From: Caballeronia glathei
GTDB lineage: Bacteria > Pseudomonadota > Gammaproteobacteria > Burkholderiales > Burkholderiaceae
NCBI RefSeq assembly: GCF_000698595.1
Contig: NZ_JFHC01000021.1
Coordinates: forward strand, 45,829 to 109,828
Direction of reading: 5' to 3'
Length of the DNA stretch: 64,000 nt
Shown here in pieces: positions 17,953-28,080 of the stretch (position 1 is its first letter; every line of letters begins with the position of its first letter). The notes below the pieces were generated by a model. That model saw only the letters and a program-made list of their open reading frames with translations, was not told the DNA's origin and searched no databases. The translations under genes and the position numbers were made by a program.

Positions 17953-18456
17953 ATGGATCAGACCGGCAGGTTGCAGCCGTCGCTCCTCGAACGGCTTACC
18001 GACCACGAACCCGGCGCGTCGCGCGAGGCGCGCGAGCGGCGCGTCTCGTCGCCACGCGCGCTTCGCCAGAGCGTGATGCGTGACCTCGCGTGGCTGCTCA
18101 ACGCGCAGGGCATCGCGTCGGCGCAGGACATCGCGCGCTATCCGCACGTCGCGGGTTCGGTGCTGAACTTCGGCTTCTCCGATATCGCGGGAAAGAGCGC
18201 CTCGGGCATCGACATCGCGAAGGTCGAGCGGCTGATGCACGACACCATCCGCGCCTTCGAGCCGCGCATCCTGCCGGGCACGCTGCGCGTGCAGGCGGTG
18301 CGCGACGAAGCGTCCGCGAGCCATCCCAACGCGCTCGCCTTCATCGTGGAAGGCGACCTGCACTCGCATCCGGTGCCCGAGCGCCTCTATCTGCGCACCG
18401 AGCTCGACCTCGAAGCGGGGCAGGTGAGCGTGAGCGAGCGCGCGGGCGAGGCATGA
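17953..18456 (+). CDS. tssE: Type VI baseplate protein TssE (gp25-like)
   Basis: Baseplate wedge component of the gp25/lysozyme-like family, 167 residues. The conserved elements LRQSVMRDLAWLLN (residues 36-49), VLNFGFSDIAGKS and the acidic-basic motif TIRAFEPRI near residue 100 are all visible. The ATG at 17953 is 7 bases after the hcp stop, implying translational coupling. The frame can be extended upstream within hcp but without support. Confidence 0.94.
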   Translation: MDQTGRLQPSLLERLTDHEPGASREARERRVSSPRALRQSVMRDLAWLLNAQGIASAQDIARYPHVAGSVLNFGFSDIAGKSASGIDIAKVERLMHDTIRAFEPRILPGTLRVQAVRDEASASHPNALAFIVEGDLHSHPVPERLYLRTELDLEAGQVSVSERAGEA

Positions 18457-18595
18457 GCCCGCGCCCGCGAGAAGCGACAAAGCGGATGGAATAAAGGCGA
18501 TTGCCGCCTGTTGTATTCGACAGGTGGCGCGCTTTTCTGCGATCTCCTGCGAGACCTGGCGGCGCCGCTGCCTTCAAACTCACCATGGCCCGACG

Positions 18596-20479
18596 ATGAA
18601 CCCCGAACTGATCAAGTACTACAGCCAGGAGCTTCAGCACGTTCGCGAGACGGGCAGCGAATTCGCGAAGGCGTTTCCGAAGGTCGCGGGGCGCCTCGGG
18701 CTCGAAAGTTTCGAATGCGCCGATCCGTATGTCGAGCGCCTGCTCGAAGGCTTCAGCTTTCTTGCGGCGCGCGTGCAGATGAAGATCGACGCCGAGTTTC
18801 CGCGCTTCACGCAGCATCTGTTTGAACTGGTCTATCCGCACTACCTCGCGCCGACGCCTTCGATGACCATCGTCGAATTCCAGCCGGACATGACGCACCC
18901 TTCGCTCACCGAGGGCGCGAAGATTCCGCGCGGCACCGCGCTGCACGGCGCGCTCGACGGCGACGGCTCGACGCGCTGCGAATTTCGCACGGCGCATCCG
19001 GTGGAGCTCTGGCCGATCGAGCTTGCGCAGGCGCGCCTGTTCACGCACACCGGCTCGCTGCCCGGCGTCGACGTGAAGCTGCCGCGCGGCGTGAAGGCGG
19101 GCCTGCGCCTCACGCTGCGCACCGTCAACGGCGCCGCCTTCGACACGCTTGCGCTCGACACGCTGCCGCTTCATCTGCGAGGCGGCGACGGCCTGCCGGG
19201 GCGTCTGTACGAGCTGCTGCTCGGCGCGTCGCTCGGCGTGCTCGTCGTACCGGGCAAGGGGGCAGGCGCGGCGGGGCCGCAGCCCGTGCTGCCGGCATCG
19301 GCCGTGCGTCCGCTCGGCATGAGCGACGGCGAAGCGCTCCTGCCGGTCAGTGCGCAGTCGTTTCCGGGCTATCGGCTGCTGCAGGAGTATTTCGCGTTCG
19401 CGCCGCGCTTCATGTTCGTCGGCATCGAGGGCTTGCGCGCGCATCTCGCCCGGTGCAGCGCGCACGAGGTCGAGATCATCGTGCTGCTCTCGCGCGGCGA
19501 TCAGGCGCTCGAGCAATCGCTCGACGCGTCGCATTTCGCGCTTCACTGCACGCCCGCGATCAACCTGTTCGCGCGCCGCGCCGACCGCATCGCGGTCACC
19601 GGCGAGCAGTTCGAGTATCACGTGGTCGCGGACCGCACGCGGCCGATGGACTTCGAGATCTATCAGCTGGAAGGCGTGACGGGATACCGTTCGGGCAGCG
19701 TCGAGGAAGTGCCGTTCCAGCCGTTCTATCGCGCACGCGATCTGGGCGTGCCGCAGGGCGGCGGCGCGTACTACCAGGTGCGCCGCGAGCAGCGGCTGCC
19801 GTCTGCGCGCCAGCAGGAGCGCGGCGCGCGCTCGAGCTATATCGGCAGCGAGACGTTCATCTCGCTCGTCGATGTAACCGACGCGCCCTATCCCGGCGAC
19901 CTTCATCAGCTCGGCGTGAGCGTGCTGTGCACCAACCGCGACCTGCCGCTTTCGATGCCGCTCGGCCTCGCGGGCACCGACTTCATCGTGGACATGGAAG
20001 CGCCCGTGCTGAGCGCGCGCTGCGTCGGCGGGCCGAGCCGGCCGTTGCCGTCGTATGCGCACGGCTCGGTGGCATGGCGTCTCCTGAGCCACCTGTCACT
20101 CAACTACGCGTCGCTCGTCGACGGCGCGAACGGCGAGGGCGCGCGCGCGATGCGCGACCTGCTCGCGCTCTACGCGCCCCTTGGCGACGGCGCGGCGGTG
20201 CGCCAGATCGAGTCGCTCGTGTCGATCGGGTCGCTCGCCGTGACGCGCCGCCTGCCGTCGCGCGGGCCGATCGTGTTCGGCCGGGGGCTCGAAGTGACCG
20301 TGCACATCGACGAGAGCGGCTTCGCAGGCGCGAGCGCGTTTCTGTTCGGCGCGGTGCTCGCGAAGTTCTTCACGCAATACGTGTCGATGAATTCGTTTGC
20401 CGAGACCGTGGTGAACAGCACGTCGCGCGGCGAGATCATGCGCTGGGCGCCGGGGAGCGGGCAATGCCGGACGCTGTGA
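18596..20479 (+). CDS. tssF: Type VI baseplate protein TssF
   Basis: Baseplate protein of 627 residues (VasA family), partner of TssG and TssK. It begins MNPELIKYYSQELQHVRETG, followed by FAKAFPKVAGRLGLES, the standard TssF N-terminus. The start at 18596 follows this pattern; the in-frame ATG at 18524 adds an Arg/Cys-rich extension not found in the family. The 3' end overlaps the start of tssG by 16 bases. A 139-base gap after tssE holds no recognisable gene. Confidence 0.95.
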   Translation: MNPELIKYYSQELQHVRETGSEFAKAFPKVAGRLGLESFECADPYVERLLEGFSFLAARVQMKIDAEFPRFTQHLFELVYPHYLAPTPSMTIVEFQPDMTHPSLTEGAKIPRGTALHGALDGDGSTRCEFRTAHPVELWPIELAQARLFTHTGSLPGVDVKLPRGVKAGLRLTLRTVNGAAFDTLALDTLPLHLRGGDGLPGRLYELLLGASLGVLVVPGKGAGAAGPQPVLPASAVRPLGMSDGEALLPVSAQSFPGYRLLQEYFAFAPRFMFVGIEGLRAHLARCSAHEVEIIVLLSRGDQALEQSLDASHFALHCTPAINLFARRADRIAVTGEQFEYHVVADRTRPMDFEIYQLEGVTGYRSGSVEEVPFQPFYRARDLGVPQGGGAYYQVRREQRLPSARQQERGARSSYIGSETFISLVDVTDAPYPGDLHQLGVSVLCTNRDLPLSMPLGLAGTDFIVDMEAPVLSARCVGGPSRPLPSYAHGSVAWRLLSHLSLNYASLVDGANGEGARAMRDLLALYAPLGDGAAVRQIESLVSIGSLAVTRRLPSRGPIVFGRGLEVTVHIDESGFAGASAFLFGAVLAKFFTQYVSMNSFAETVVNSTSRGEIMRWAPGSGQCRTL

Positions 20480-21483
20480 CACTGCTCGCGCACCTGTCGG
20501 GCGACGCGCACCGCTTCGACTTCTATCAGGCGGTGCGCCTCATCGAATGCGCGCATCCGGAGCTGCCGCGCGTCGGGGCGTCGCTGCGTCCCCGCGACGA
20601 TGCCGTGCGCTTCGGACAGGAGCCGGAGCTGCTGTTCTTCCCGACCACGCTGCGCGCCTTCGCAAGGAACGGCGACGCGCCCGCGCGGCTCACGGTCAAC
20701 TTCTTCGGCCTGCTCGGACCGAACGGCCCGATGCCGACCTATCTCACCGAGTACGTGCGCGATCGCAGCCGCAACGCGGGCGACCCGACCTTCGCGCGCT
20801 TTCTCGACGTCTTCCATCACCGCATGGTGTCGCTGTTCTATCGCGGCTGGGCGGCGGCGCAGCCGGTCGTGAGCCTCGATCGCGACAACGGCGACCGTTT
20901 CTCGGTGTACGTGGGCAGCACGTTCGGTCTCGCGGAGCCCGCGCTGCGCGAGGCCGACAGCGTGCACGATTTTGCGAAGCTGCATTTTGCGGGGCTGCTC
21001 TCGGGGCCCACGCGCCATGCGGCCGGCCTGCGCCTCATTCTGTCGCGCTACTTCGCGGTGCCCGCCGATGTCATCGAGAACGTCGGGCACTGGCTCGCGC
21101 TGCCGAAGGCATCGCTCACCCGGCTCGGCGCGCACGACGAAAGCGCGGCGCTCGGTGTCGGGACGCTCGTCGGGGCGCGCACGTGGGATCGCCAGCATCG
21201 TTTTCGCGTGGTGCTCGGCCCGCTCACGATCGCGGACTACACGCGCTTTCTGCCCGGCGGCGCGAGTCTCGAAAAGCTCGCCGACTGGATCCGCAACTAC
21301 ATGCGCGATCCGCTCGCGTGGGACCTCAACCTGCAACTGCGCCGCGCGGACGTGCCGCGTCTCGCGCTCGGGCGCACTCAGCGCCTCGGCTACACGACCT
21401 GGCTGCATGCGCGCGCCGCGACCGCGGACGCGAAACAGCTCGTGCTCAACCCCATCGGCCCGACGGGCCGTCTCAAACCATAA
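20464..21483 (+). CDS. tssG: Type VI baseplate protein TssG
   Basis: Baseplate protein of 339 residues (VasB/ImpH family), forms the wedge with TssF and TssE. Diagnostic N-terminus HRFDFYQAVRLIECAHPE, then VNFFGLLGPNGPMPTYLTEY at about residues 79-98, and ADYTRFLPGGASL near 258. The ATG at 20464 lies inside tssF (16-base overlap), so translation is probably coupled. Confidence 0.95.
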   Translation: MPDAVTLLAHLSGDAHRFDFYQAVRLIECAHPELPRVGASLRPRDDAVRFGQEPELLFFPTTLRAFARNGDAPARLTVNFFGLLGPNGPMPTYLTEYVRDRSRNAGDPTFARFLDVFHHRMVSLFYRGWAAAQPVVSLDRDNGDRFSVYVGSTFGLAEPALREADSVHDFAKLHFAGLLSGPTRHAAGLRLILSRYFAVPADVIENVGHWLALPKASLTRLGAHDESAALGVGTLVGARTWDRQHRFRVVLGPLTIADYTRFLPGGASLEKLADWIRNYMRDPLAWDLNLQLRRADVPRLALGRTQRLGYTTWLHARAATADAKQLVLNPIGPTGRLKP

Positions 21484-21492
21484 GGATCGACC

Positions 21493-24105
21493 ATGGCCGA
21501 AGTCAGCCGTGCCGTGATGTTCGGCAAGCTCGATACGCTCGCCTTTCGCGCGATGGAAAGCGCCACGACGTTCTGCCGCCTGCGCGGCAATCCCTACGTG
21601 GAGATCGCGCACTGGCTGCATCAGTTGCTCCAGTTGCCGGATTCGGACCTGCATCGCGTGATCCGGCATTTCGAGATCGAGCCAGCGAGGCTCGCGCGCG
21701 ATCTGACCGAAGCGCTCGATCGCCTGCCGCGTGGCTCGACGTCGATCACGGACATCTCCTCGCAGCTCGAAGAAGCCGTGGAACGCGGCTACGTGTACGG
21801 GTCATTGCTGTTCGACGCGCCGCGCGTGCGTACCGCGCACGTGCTGGTCGGCGTGCTGAAGACGACGGCGTTGCGCAACGCGTGGCGCGGCATTTCGCGC
21901 GAGTTCGACAAGATCGCCGTGGATGAACTCGTCGATGCATTCGCAACGCTGACGAAGGGCTCGCCCGAGGAACCGCAGCCGGGCGCGAAGGCCGAAGCGG
22001 CGTCCGCGCCGCCTTCCACGCAGGCCGCACTCGAACGCTTCACCGTCGATCTCACTGAACAGGCGCGCTCGGGCGCGCTCGATCCGATCGTCGGACGCGA
22101 CGAGGAGATCCGCCAGGTGATCGACATCCTCATGCGCCGCCGCCAGAACAACCCGCTGCTCACGGGCGAAGCGGGCGTCGGCAAGACAGCCGTGGTGGAA
22201 GGGCTCGCGCAGCGCATCGTCGCGGGCGAGGTGCCGCCCGCGTTGCGCAACGTCACGCTGCGCACGCTCGACGTCGCGCTGCTGCAGGCGGGCGCGGGCG
22301 TGAAGGGCGAGTTCGAGACGCGGCTGCGCCAGGTGCTGGAGGAAGTGCAGAACGCGGAGCGCCCGGTGATCCTTTTCATCGACGAAGCGCATACGCTCGT
22401 CGGCGCGGGCGGCAACGCGGGCACGGGCGATGCCGCGAACCTGCTCAAGCCGGCGCTCGCGCGCGGCACGGTGCGCACGGTGGCGGCCACGACGTGGTCG
22501 GAGTACCGGCGGCACATCGAGAAGGACCCGGCGCTCACGCGGCGCTTTCAGGTGGTGCAGGTGAGCGAGCCCGACGAGGCGCGGGCGATCACGATGATGC
22601 GCGGCATCGTCGCGGCGCTGGAGAAGCATCATGGCGTGCAGGTCTTCGACGAGGCGATCGAGGCGGCCGTGCGGCTCTCGCATCGCTATATCCCGGCGCG
22701 GCAGTTGCCGGACAAGTCGGTGAGCCTGCTCGATACGGCGTGCGCGCGCGTCGCGGTGAGCCAGCACGCCACGCCGCCCGCCGTCGACGACGCGCAAAAG
22801 CGGATCGCGGCGCTTCGCATCGAACTCGACGTGATCGGCCGCGAGCATGCGATCGGCGTCGACACGGCGGCGCGCCACGAGGCGGCGTCGAAGGCGCTCG
22901 ACGAGGAAACGCAGCGGCTCGCCGCGCTCGAGGCGCGCTGGACGCGCGAGCGCGAGCTGGTGAAGGCCGTGCTGGAGCACCGCGCGAAGCTGATGCATGA
23001 CACGCCGGCCGCGGACGTCAACCCGGACCTCGACGCGTTGCGCGCGCTGCAGCAGGAACTCGCCGACGCGCAGGGCGACGCGCCGCTGATCCTCGCGGGC
23101 GTCGACCGGCAGGCGGTCGCGGCGGTCGTGCAGGACTGGACGGGCGTCCCCGTCCTGCGGATGGTGAAGAACGAAGCCGACAGCGTGCTGCGGCTCGCGG
23201 AGAACCTCGACAGGCGCATCGTCGGCCAGGGCCACGCCACCGCGATGATCGCGCGGCGCATCCAGACTTCGCGCGCGGGCCTCGACAATCCCGACAAGCC
23301 GGTCGGCGTGTTCCTGCTCGCGGGCACCTCGGGCGTCGGCAAGACGGAGACCGCGCTCGCGCTCGCCGAGCAGCTTTACGGCGGCGAGCAGAACCTCATC
23401 ACGATCAACATGAGCGAGTATCAGGAGGCGCATACGGTGTCGCTGCTCAAGGGCGCGCCGCCGGGATACGTGGGCTTCGGCGAGGGCGGCGTGCTGACCG
23501 AGGCGGTGCGGCGGCGGCCCTACAGCGTCGTGCTGCTGGACGAGGTGGAGAAGGCGCACCCGGACGTGCACGAACTCTTCTTCCAGGTCTTCGACAAGGG
23601 CTGGATGGAGGACAGCGAAGGCCGCTCGATCGACTTTCGCAACACGCTGATCCTGCTCACGACGAACGCGGGCACTGACTGCATCGCGGCGCTCTGCCGC
23701 GATCCGCAGAACATGCCGCCGATGGAAACCATCGAGCGCGAACTGCACGCGGCGCTCCTCGACACCTTCCCGCCGGCGCTGCTCGGGCGCATGGTGACCA
23801 TTCCGTACTATCCGCTCTCGGACGCGATGCTGCGCGCGATCATCCGCCTGCAGCTCGGCCGCATCCAGGCGCGCGTTACGCGCTCGCACCGTGTGCCGTT
23901 CACCTACGACGAGGAAGCGGTCGGCCTGATCGCCGCGCGCTGCACGCGGCTCGACAGCGGCGCCCGCATGATCGACGCGATCCTGACCAACAGCCTCCTG
24001 CCGCGCGTGAGCACGGAGTTCCTCACGCGCGTGATGGCGGGAACGACGATGTCGAAGGTGCATGTCGGCGTAGAGGGCGAGGAGTTCACGTATGCCTTCG
24101 AGTAA
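21493..24105 (+). CDS. tssH: Type VI sheath-disassembly ATPase ClpV (TssH)
   Basis: AAA+ unfoldase that recycles contracted sheath, 870 residues. It has the Clp N-domain (residues 1-150), AAA1 with Walker A GEAGVGKT near 224 and Walker [12 protein letters not shown] near 292, a shortened coiled-coil middle region (about 440-515), and AAA2 with GTSGVGKT near 610 plus [14 protein letters not shown] near 680. The Clp C-terminal D2-small domain follows. All ATPase residues appear intact. Ten bases separate it from tssG, and it overlaps vgrG by 14 bases. Confidence 0.97.
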   Translation: MAEVSRAVMFGKLDTLAFRAMESATTFCRLRGNPYVEIAHWLHQLLQLPDSDLHRVIRHFEIEPARLARDLTEALDRLPRGSTSITDISSQLEEAVERGYVYGSLLFDAPRVRTAHVLVGVLKTTALRNAWRGISREFDKIAVDELVDAFATLTKGSPEEPQPGAKAEAASAPPSTQAALERFTVDLTEQARSGALDPIVGRDEEIRQVIDILMRRRQNNPLLTGEAGVGKTAVVEGLAQRIVAGEVPPALRNVTLRTLDVALLQAGAGVKGEFETRLRQVLEEVQNAERPVILFIDEAHTLVGAGGNAGTGDAANLLKPALARGTVRTVAATTWSEYRRHIEKDPALTRRFQVVQVSEPDEARAITMMRGIVAALEKHHGVQVFDEAIEAAVRLSHRYIPARQLPDKSVSLLDTACARVAVSQHATPPAVDDAQKRIAALRIELDVIGREHAIGVDTAARHEAASKALDEETQRLAALEARWTRERELVKAVLEHRAKLMHDTPAADVNPDLDALRALQQELADAQGDAPLILAGVDRQAVAAVVQDWTGVPVLRMVKNEADSVLRLAENLDRRIVGQGHATAMIARRIQTSRAGLDNPDKPVGVFLLAGTSGVGKTETALALAEQLYGGEQNLITINMSEYQEAHTVSLLKGAPPGYVGFGEGGVLTEAVRRRPYSVVLLDEVEKAHPDVHELFFQVFDKGWMEDSEGRSIDFRNTLILLTTNAGTDCIAALCRDPQNMPPMETIERELHAALLDTFPPALLGRMVTIPYYPLSDAMLRAIIRLQLGRIQARVTRSHRVPFTYDEEAVGLIAARCTRLDSGARMIDAILTNSLLPRVSTEFLTRVMAGTTMSKVHVGVEGEEFTYAFE

Positions 24106-26068
24106 CACGCGGCATGTCCGGCTCGACTGCGCGGCGCTCGGCGACACGGCCGTGCTGCTCACCCTCACGGGCAGCGAGGCGCTCGGCCGCATGAGCGAGT
24201 TCGAGATCGCGTTCCTGAGCCCGCGCAACGACATCGATCCGGCAGCGGTGCTCGGCCAGGAGGCGTCGGTCACGCTCGACTATCCGGCGGGCGGTGAGCG
24301 CCAGTTCAACGGCATCGTCACGACACTGCGCCTCATCGTGCCCGGCGACACGACCCGCAACCGCCTCGCGCGCTATCAGGCGACCGTGCATCCGCGCCTC
24401 TGGCTGCTTACGCAGGCGTCGCACCGGCGCTTCTTCTATCAGCGCACGGTGCCGCAGATCGTCGCGAGCGTATTCGAAGACTACGGCATCGATTTTCGCA
24501 ACGCGTGCACCGCGACCTATGCCGCGATCGAGCATTGCGCGCAGCATCGCGAGACCGATTTCGATTTCGTGAGCCGCCTGCTCGAACGCGAGGGCATCCA
24601 CTATCTGTTCGAGTATTCGCTCGGCAAGCACACGCTCGTGCTCGCCGATTCGAACGCGGCGCACCGGCCCATCGAGCACTACGAGAGCGTGCCCTATCAG
24701 GCGTGGGACGAGCCCGATCAGGACGAGGAGTGCGTCTACCGGTGGGTGTCGGGCGCGACGCTGCAGACGGGCCGCTACGAAGTGAACGACTACGACTTCG
24801 AGAAGGCGTCGGTGAGCAACCAGCAGGGGCTCGTCGCCCGCGCGACGCGTGCCGCGCCGTACGACGCGCCGCGCTACGTGATGCAGGAGCATCTGACGGG
24901 CCACGTCAAGGCGGCCGACGGCGAGCGGTTCGCGCGCGCGGGCGTCGAGATCAGCCAGACGCGCAACGAGACGATCGACGGCTTTGCGACCGCGCGCGGC
25001 ATCGCGGCGGGCGGCCTGTTCCGGCTCGCCGATCATCCGGCCGCGGCGCAGAGCCGGCAATACCTCGTGACCGCGGCACGCTTCGAGGTGTTCTCGGATG
25101 CGTACGTTTCGTCGAGCGATCCGTCGCGGCGCCTCTTCGACTGCTCGTTCACCGCGATTCGCTCCGACAACAGCTTCCGCCCCGAGCGCACGACGCCGGT
25201 GCCGCGCGTGGCCGGTCCGCAGACCGCCGTGGTGGTCGGTCCCGACGGCGACGAGATCCTCACCGACAAGTACGGCCGCGTGAAGGTGCAGTTCCATTGG
25301 GAGCAGCTCGCGCCGTCGGCGGCGGGCGAGCGGCTGAACCGCTGCTGGGTGCGCGTCGCGCAGAGCTGGGCGAACAAGCGCTGGGGCGCGATGCACCTGC
25401 CGCGCATCGGCCAGGAAGTGCTCGTGGAGTTCATCGAAGGCGATCCGGACCGCCCGGTGATCACGGGCGCGGTCTACAACTCCACCAACATGCCGCCGTA
25501 CGAGCTGCCCGCCAACGCGGCGGTATCGACGGTGAAGAGCAATTCGACCAAGGGCGGCAACGGCTACAACGAAATGCGCTTCGACGACCGCAAGGGCGAC
25601 GAGCAACTGTTCTTCCACGCCGAGCGCGATCACGAAACGTGGGTCAGGCACGACGCGCTGATGAACGTCGGCCACGAGCGGCACTTGAGCGTCGAGGGCG
25701 ACGAGTTCGTCGAGACGAAGGGCGCGCGCAACGACACCGTCAGGGGCAGCAGCACGCAGAGCGTGGCGGGCAGCGTGTCGAACGCGACGATGCGCAATCA
25801 CGACCAGTACGTCGGCACGGAGTATTCGCTCGGCGTCGGGATGGCCGCGCACGTCAAGGCGGGCATGACCGTGGTGATCGAGGCGGGCGTGAGCATCGCG
25901 CTGCGCGCGGGCACGTCGTACATCCTGATCGGGCCGGAGACCATCGAGATGTCGAGCTTTCCGATCCCGCTCGTGCCCGGCCCGCCGGTGGTGCCCGTCA
26001 ATGTCCCGCCCGCGCCGCCGAAGCCGCCGCGCGATGCCGACGACGGCACGCGCCATGTCGCGAAGTAA
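24092..26068 (+). CDS. vgrG: Type VI spike protein VgrG (TssI)
   Basis: Trimeric puncturing spike of 658 residues. The gp27-like half covers roughly residues 1-370 (LLTQASHRRFFYQRTVPQIV near 105, FDFVSRLLEREGIHYLFEY near 155). The gp5-like OB fold has the diagnostic EILTDKYGRVKVQFHWEQ near 388, followed by HLPRIGQEVLVEFIEGDPD. The repetitive needle leads to a short C-terminal tail that is Pro-rich and ends TRHVAK. No enzymatic extension is present, so it would carry cargo non-covalently. It overlaps clpV by 14 bases. Confidence 0.96.
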   Translation: MPSSNTRHVRLDCAALGDTAVLLTLTGSEALGRMSEFEIAFLSPRNDIDPAAVLGQEASVTLDYPAGGERQFNGIVTTLRLIVPGDTTRNRLARYQATVHPRLWLLTQASHRRFFYQRTVPQIVASVFEDYGIDFRNACTATYAAIEHCAQHRETDFDFVSRLLEREGIHYLFEYSLGKHTLVLADSNAAHRPIEHYESVPYQAWDEPDQDEECVYRWVSGATLQTGRYEVNDYDFEKASVSNQQGLVARATRAAPYDAPRYVMQEHLTGHVKAADGERFARAGVEISQTRNETIDGFATARGIAAGGLFRLADHPAAAQSRQYLVTAARFEVFSDAYVSSSDPSRRLFDCSFTAIRSDNSFRPERTTPVPRVAGPQTAVVVGPDGDEILTDKYGRVKVQFHWEQLAPSAAGERLNRCWVRVAQSWANKRWGAMHLPRIGQEVLVEFIEGDPDRPVITGAVYNSTNMPPYELPANAAVSTVKSNSTKGGNGYNEMRFDDRKGDEQLFFHAERDHETWVRHDALMNVGHERHLSVEGDEFVETKGARNDTVRGSSTQSVAGSVSNATMRNHDQYVGTEYSLGVGMAAHVKAGMTVVIEAGVSIALRAGTSYILIGPETIEMSSFPIPLVPGPPVVPVNVPPAPPKPPRDADDGTRHVAK

Positions 26069-26101
26069 GCCACCTAACGTTTTGATGTCGAGGAGCAACG
26101 C

Positions 26102-27997
26102 ATGTCAGTGAATCGTTCCCTGACCCTCATGGTCAACGGAGAAGCCGCGCCGCGCCGCATCGCCGTGGGCGCCGGGGGCGCGACGCTCGGCCGCGCGGCG
26201 GACTGCACGGTCGCGCTGCCGGACGGGCAGCGCGCGATCTCGCGCGTGCAGGCGCGCATCGAGTGGCGGGAAGGGGCGTGCGTGCTCGTCGATCTCGGCA
26301 GCAATCCGACGCTCGTGAACGCTCGCGTGCTCGATGCGTCGCGCGAGGCGGTGCTGCGCGACGGCGATCGCATCACGATCGGCGCGTATTCGATCGACGT
26401 GGCGTTCGAGGGCGCGGAAGACGTGCTCGCGGGCGCGTCCGCCGGGCATGACGCGCAGCGTCCGGCCGATGCGTTTGCCTTGCCGCTCTCGTCGGGCGAC
26501 ACGGCTGCCGAATACATGCGCAAGGCGCCCGAACGTCAACCGCGCGCGAGCCCCGCGATGCAGCCGCCAGGAGCCGCCACGCCCGCCGACGCGCCGCTGA
26601 TCCCCCCGCTCATCCCGCCCGACTGGGACGCCGATCCCGAGCCGCCGCGAAACGTGGCGCAGAACGCGCTGCAAAATGCGCCGCAGGGCGATGCGCGTTT
26701 CCTGCCCGATCCGCTCGCCGCGGTCCCGCTGCTGCGCGATGCGCCGCCCTCGGGCATCGACGCGAATCAGGCGCTCATCGCCGCGCTCGGCAGCGGCGAC
26801 GGGCCGCTCGGCATGCCGCGCCCGGCGGTGTCGTCGCGCGAGGGGCAGTCCGCGTTCGATCACCTGTCGCCGGAGCGCGCGTTTTCCGCCATGCCGCAGA
26901 TGAAATCCGCGCCGGCGCAACCCGCATCCGCGGCGCCGCCGCGTCCGCAGGCCTTCATCCCCGACGACTACGACGCGCTCGCATCGCATGCGCAGGCAGC
27001 GCCGGATCATGCGGACACCGTCGAGGTTCGCGCGGCGGGGAAGACGGCGGCGGACGGCCCGGGGCCGCAAGCGCAGTTCACGGCGGTGGAACCGTCGTCG
27101 CCCGCGGCTTTTGGCGAAGGCATGCAGGGCGCGATTCGCGGACCGTCGCGCAAGGCTTCCGTCGAGCGATCGCCGCAAGCGGATGATGAAGGCGCGCACG
27201 AGACGCGGCAGGAGCCACCGCATGAGACGAGCGAAGCGGTATGGCCGCAAGCGCCGCAACATCCTGTCGATGCCGCGCCGGAACCGTCGTTTGCGCCCTC
27301 GCAACCGCACGTTGCAGCGACGCCGCAGGAGCCGCCCGCGAAACCCGCACGCGATGGCAGCGCCAACGCCAACACCAACACGACAGCTACCCTCGACCCC
27401 GTCCTGGCCGCGCTGCTCGAAGGGCTGGGCCTCGACCCGAGGCAGGTCGATCCGCGCCCCGCGCCGGAGCTTGCCCGCCTGATCGGCGCGATGCTGCGCG
27501 AGGCTACGCAGGGCGCGATGACGGCGCTGCGCTCGCGCTCGACGGCGAAGCACGAGACGCGCATCGCGATGACGATGATCGAGTCGCGCGACAACAACCC
27601 GCTCAAGTTTTTCCCCGACGCCGGCAGCGCGCTCGCGCAGATGCTGGGCCGCCCGAGCGCGGGCTACCTTGCGCCCGAGGAAGCGCTGCGCGGCGCGTTT
27701 CGCGATCTGCAGGCCCACGAGCTGGCGGTCCTCGCCGGGATGCGCGCGGCGCTTGCGCACGCGCTCGCGGATATCGCGCCCGGGCGCATCGAACAGAAGC
27801 TGCCGCCCGCGGGGCGCCTCGAAGCGGTGCTGTCGAACCGTCACGCGCGGCTCTGGAACCAGTTCGTCGCGACCTGGGAGGACACGCTGCGCCACGCGGG
27901 CGACGACTTCCAGCAGGTCTTCGGCGAGCCGTTCAGCCGCGCGTATCAGGCGCAGCTCGACGCGTTGAGCGGCGCGCTGAACGAGCCCGAGCGCTGA
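26102..27997 (+). CDS. tagH: T6SS-associated FHA-domain protein (TagH/Fha)
   Basis: Phosphothreonine-reading regulator of T6SS assembly, 631 residues. An N-terminal FHA domain (about residues 22-90: TLGRAADCTVALPDGQ, ISRVQARIEWREG, LGSNPTLVN) is followed by a very long low-complexity Ala/Pro/Gln/Glu-rich linker (about 125-430). The C-terminal TagH domain (from DPVLAALLEGLGLD, with RDNNPLKFFPDAGSALAQ and FGEPFSRAYQAQLDAL) ends the protein. It is presumably a target of the kinase encoded at 34853-36244, as in the Pseudomonas PpkA-Fha pathway; that link is inferred. It lies 33 bases after vgrG. Confidence 0.92.
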   Translation: MSVNRSLTLMVNGEAAPRRIAVGAGGATLGRAADCTVALPDGQRAISRVQARIEWREGACVLVDLGSNPTLVNARVLDASREAVLRDGDRITIGAYSIDVAFEGAEDVLAGASAGHDAQRPADAFALPLSSGDTAAEYMRKAPERQPRASPAMQPPGAATPADAPLIPPLIPPDWDADPEPPRNVAQNALQNAPQGDARFLPDPLAAVPLLRDAPPSGIDANQALIAALGSGDGPLGMPRPAVSSREGQSAFDHLSPERAFSAMPQMKSAPAQPASAAPPRPQAFIPDDYDALASHAQAAPDHADTVEVRAAGKTAADGPGPQAQFTAVEPSSPAAFGEGMQGAIRGPSRKASVERSPQADDEGAHETRQEPPHETSEAVWPQAPQHPVDAAPEPSFAPSQPHVAATPQEPPAKPARDGSANANTNTTATLDPVLAALLEGLGLDPRQVDPRPAPELARLIGAMLREATQGAMTALRSRSTAKHETRIAMTMIESRDNNPLKFFPDAGSALAQMLGRPSAGYLAPEEALRGAFRDLQAHELAVLAGMRAALAHALADIAPGRIEQKLPPAGRLEAVLSNRHARLWNQFVATWEDTLRHAGDDFQQVFGEPFSRAYQAQLDALSGALNEPER

Positions 27998-28080
27998 CGC
28001 GCCGTCCGCACGCCACCAGAGCAAGCACACCCCCACGCGCGCCGTCGCGCCAATGCCACGCACAAAGAAGCGAAGGAATC

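Noticed and set aside
21802..24273. An 823-codon minus-strand open frame opposite clpV and vgrG
   Set aside because: Arg/His-rich shadow with no ribosome-binding site or domain; the opposite strand has intact AAA+ motifs.
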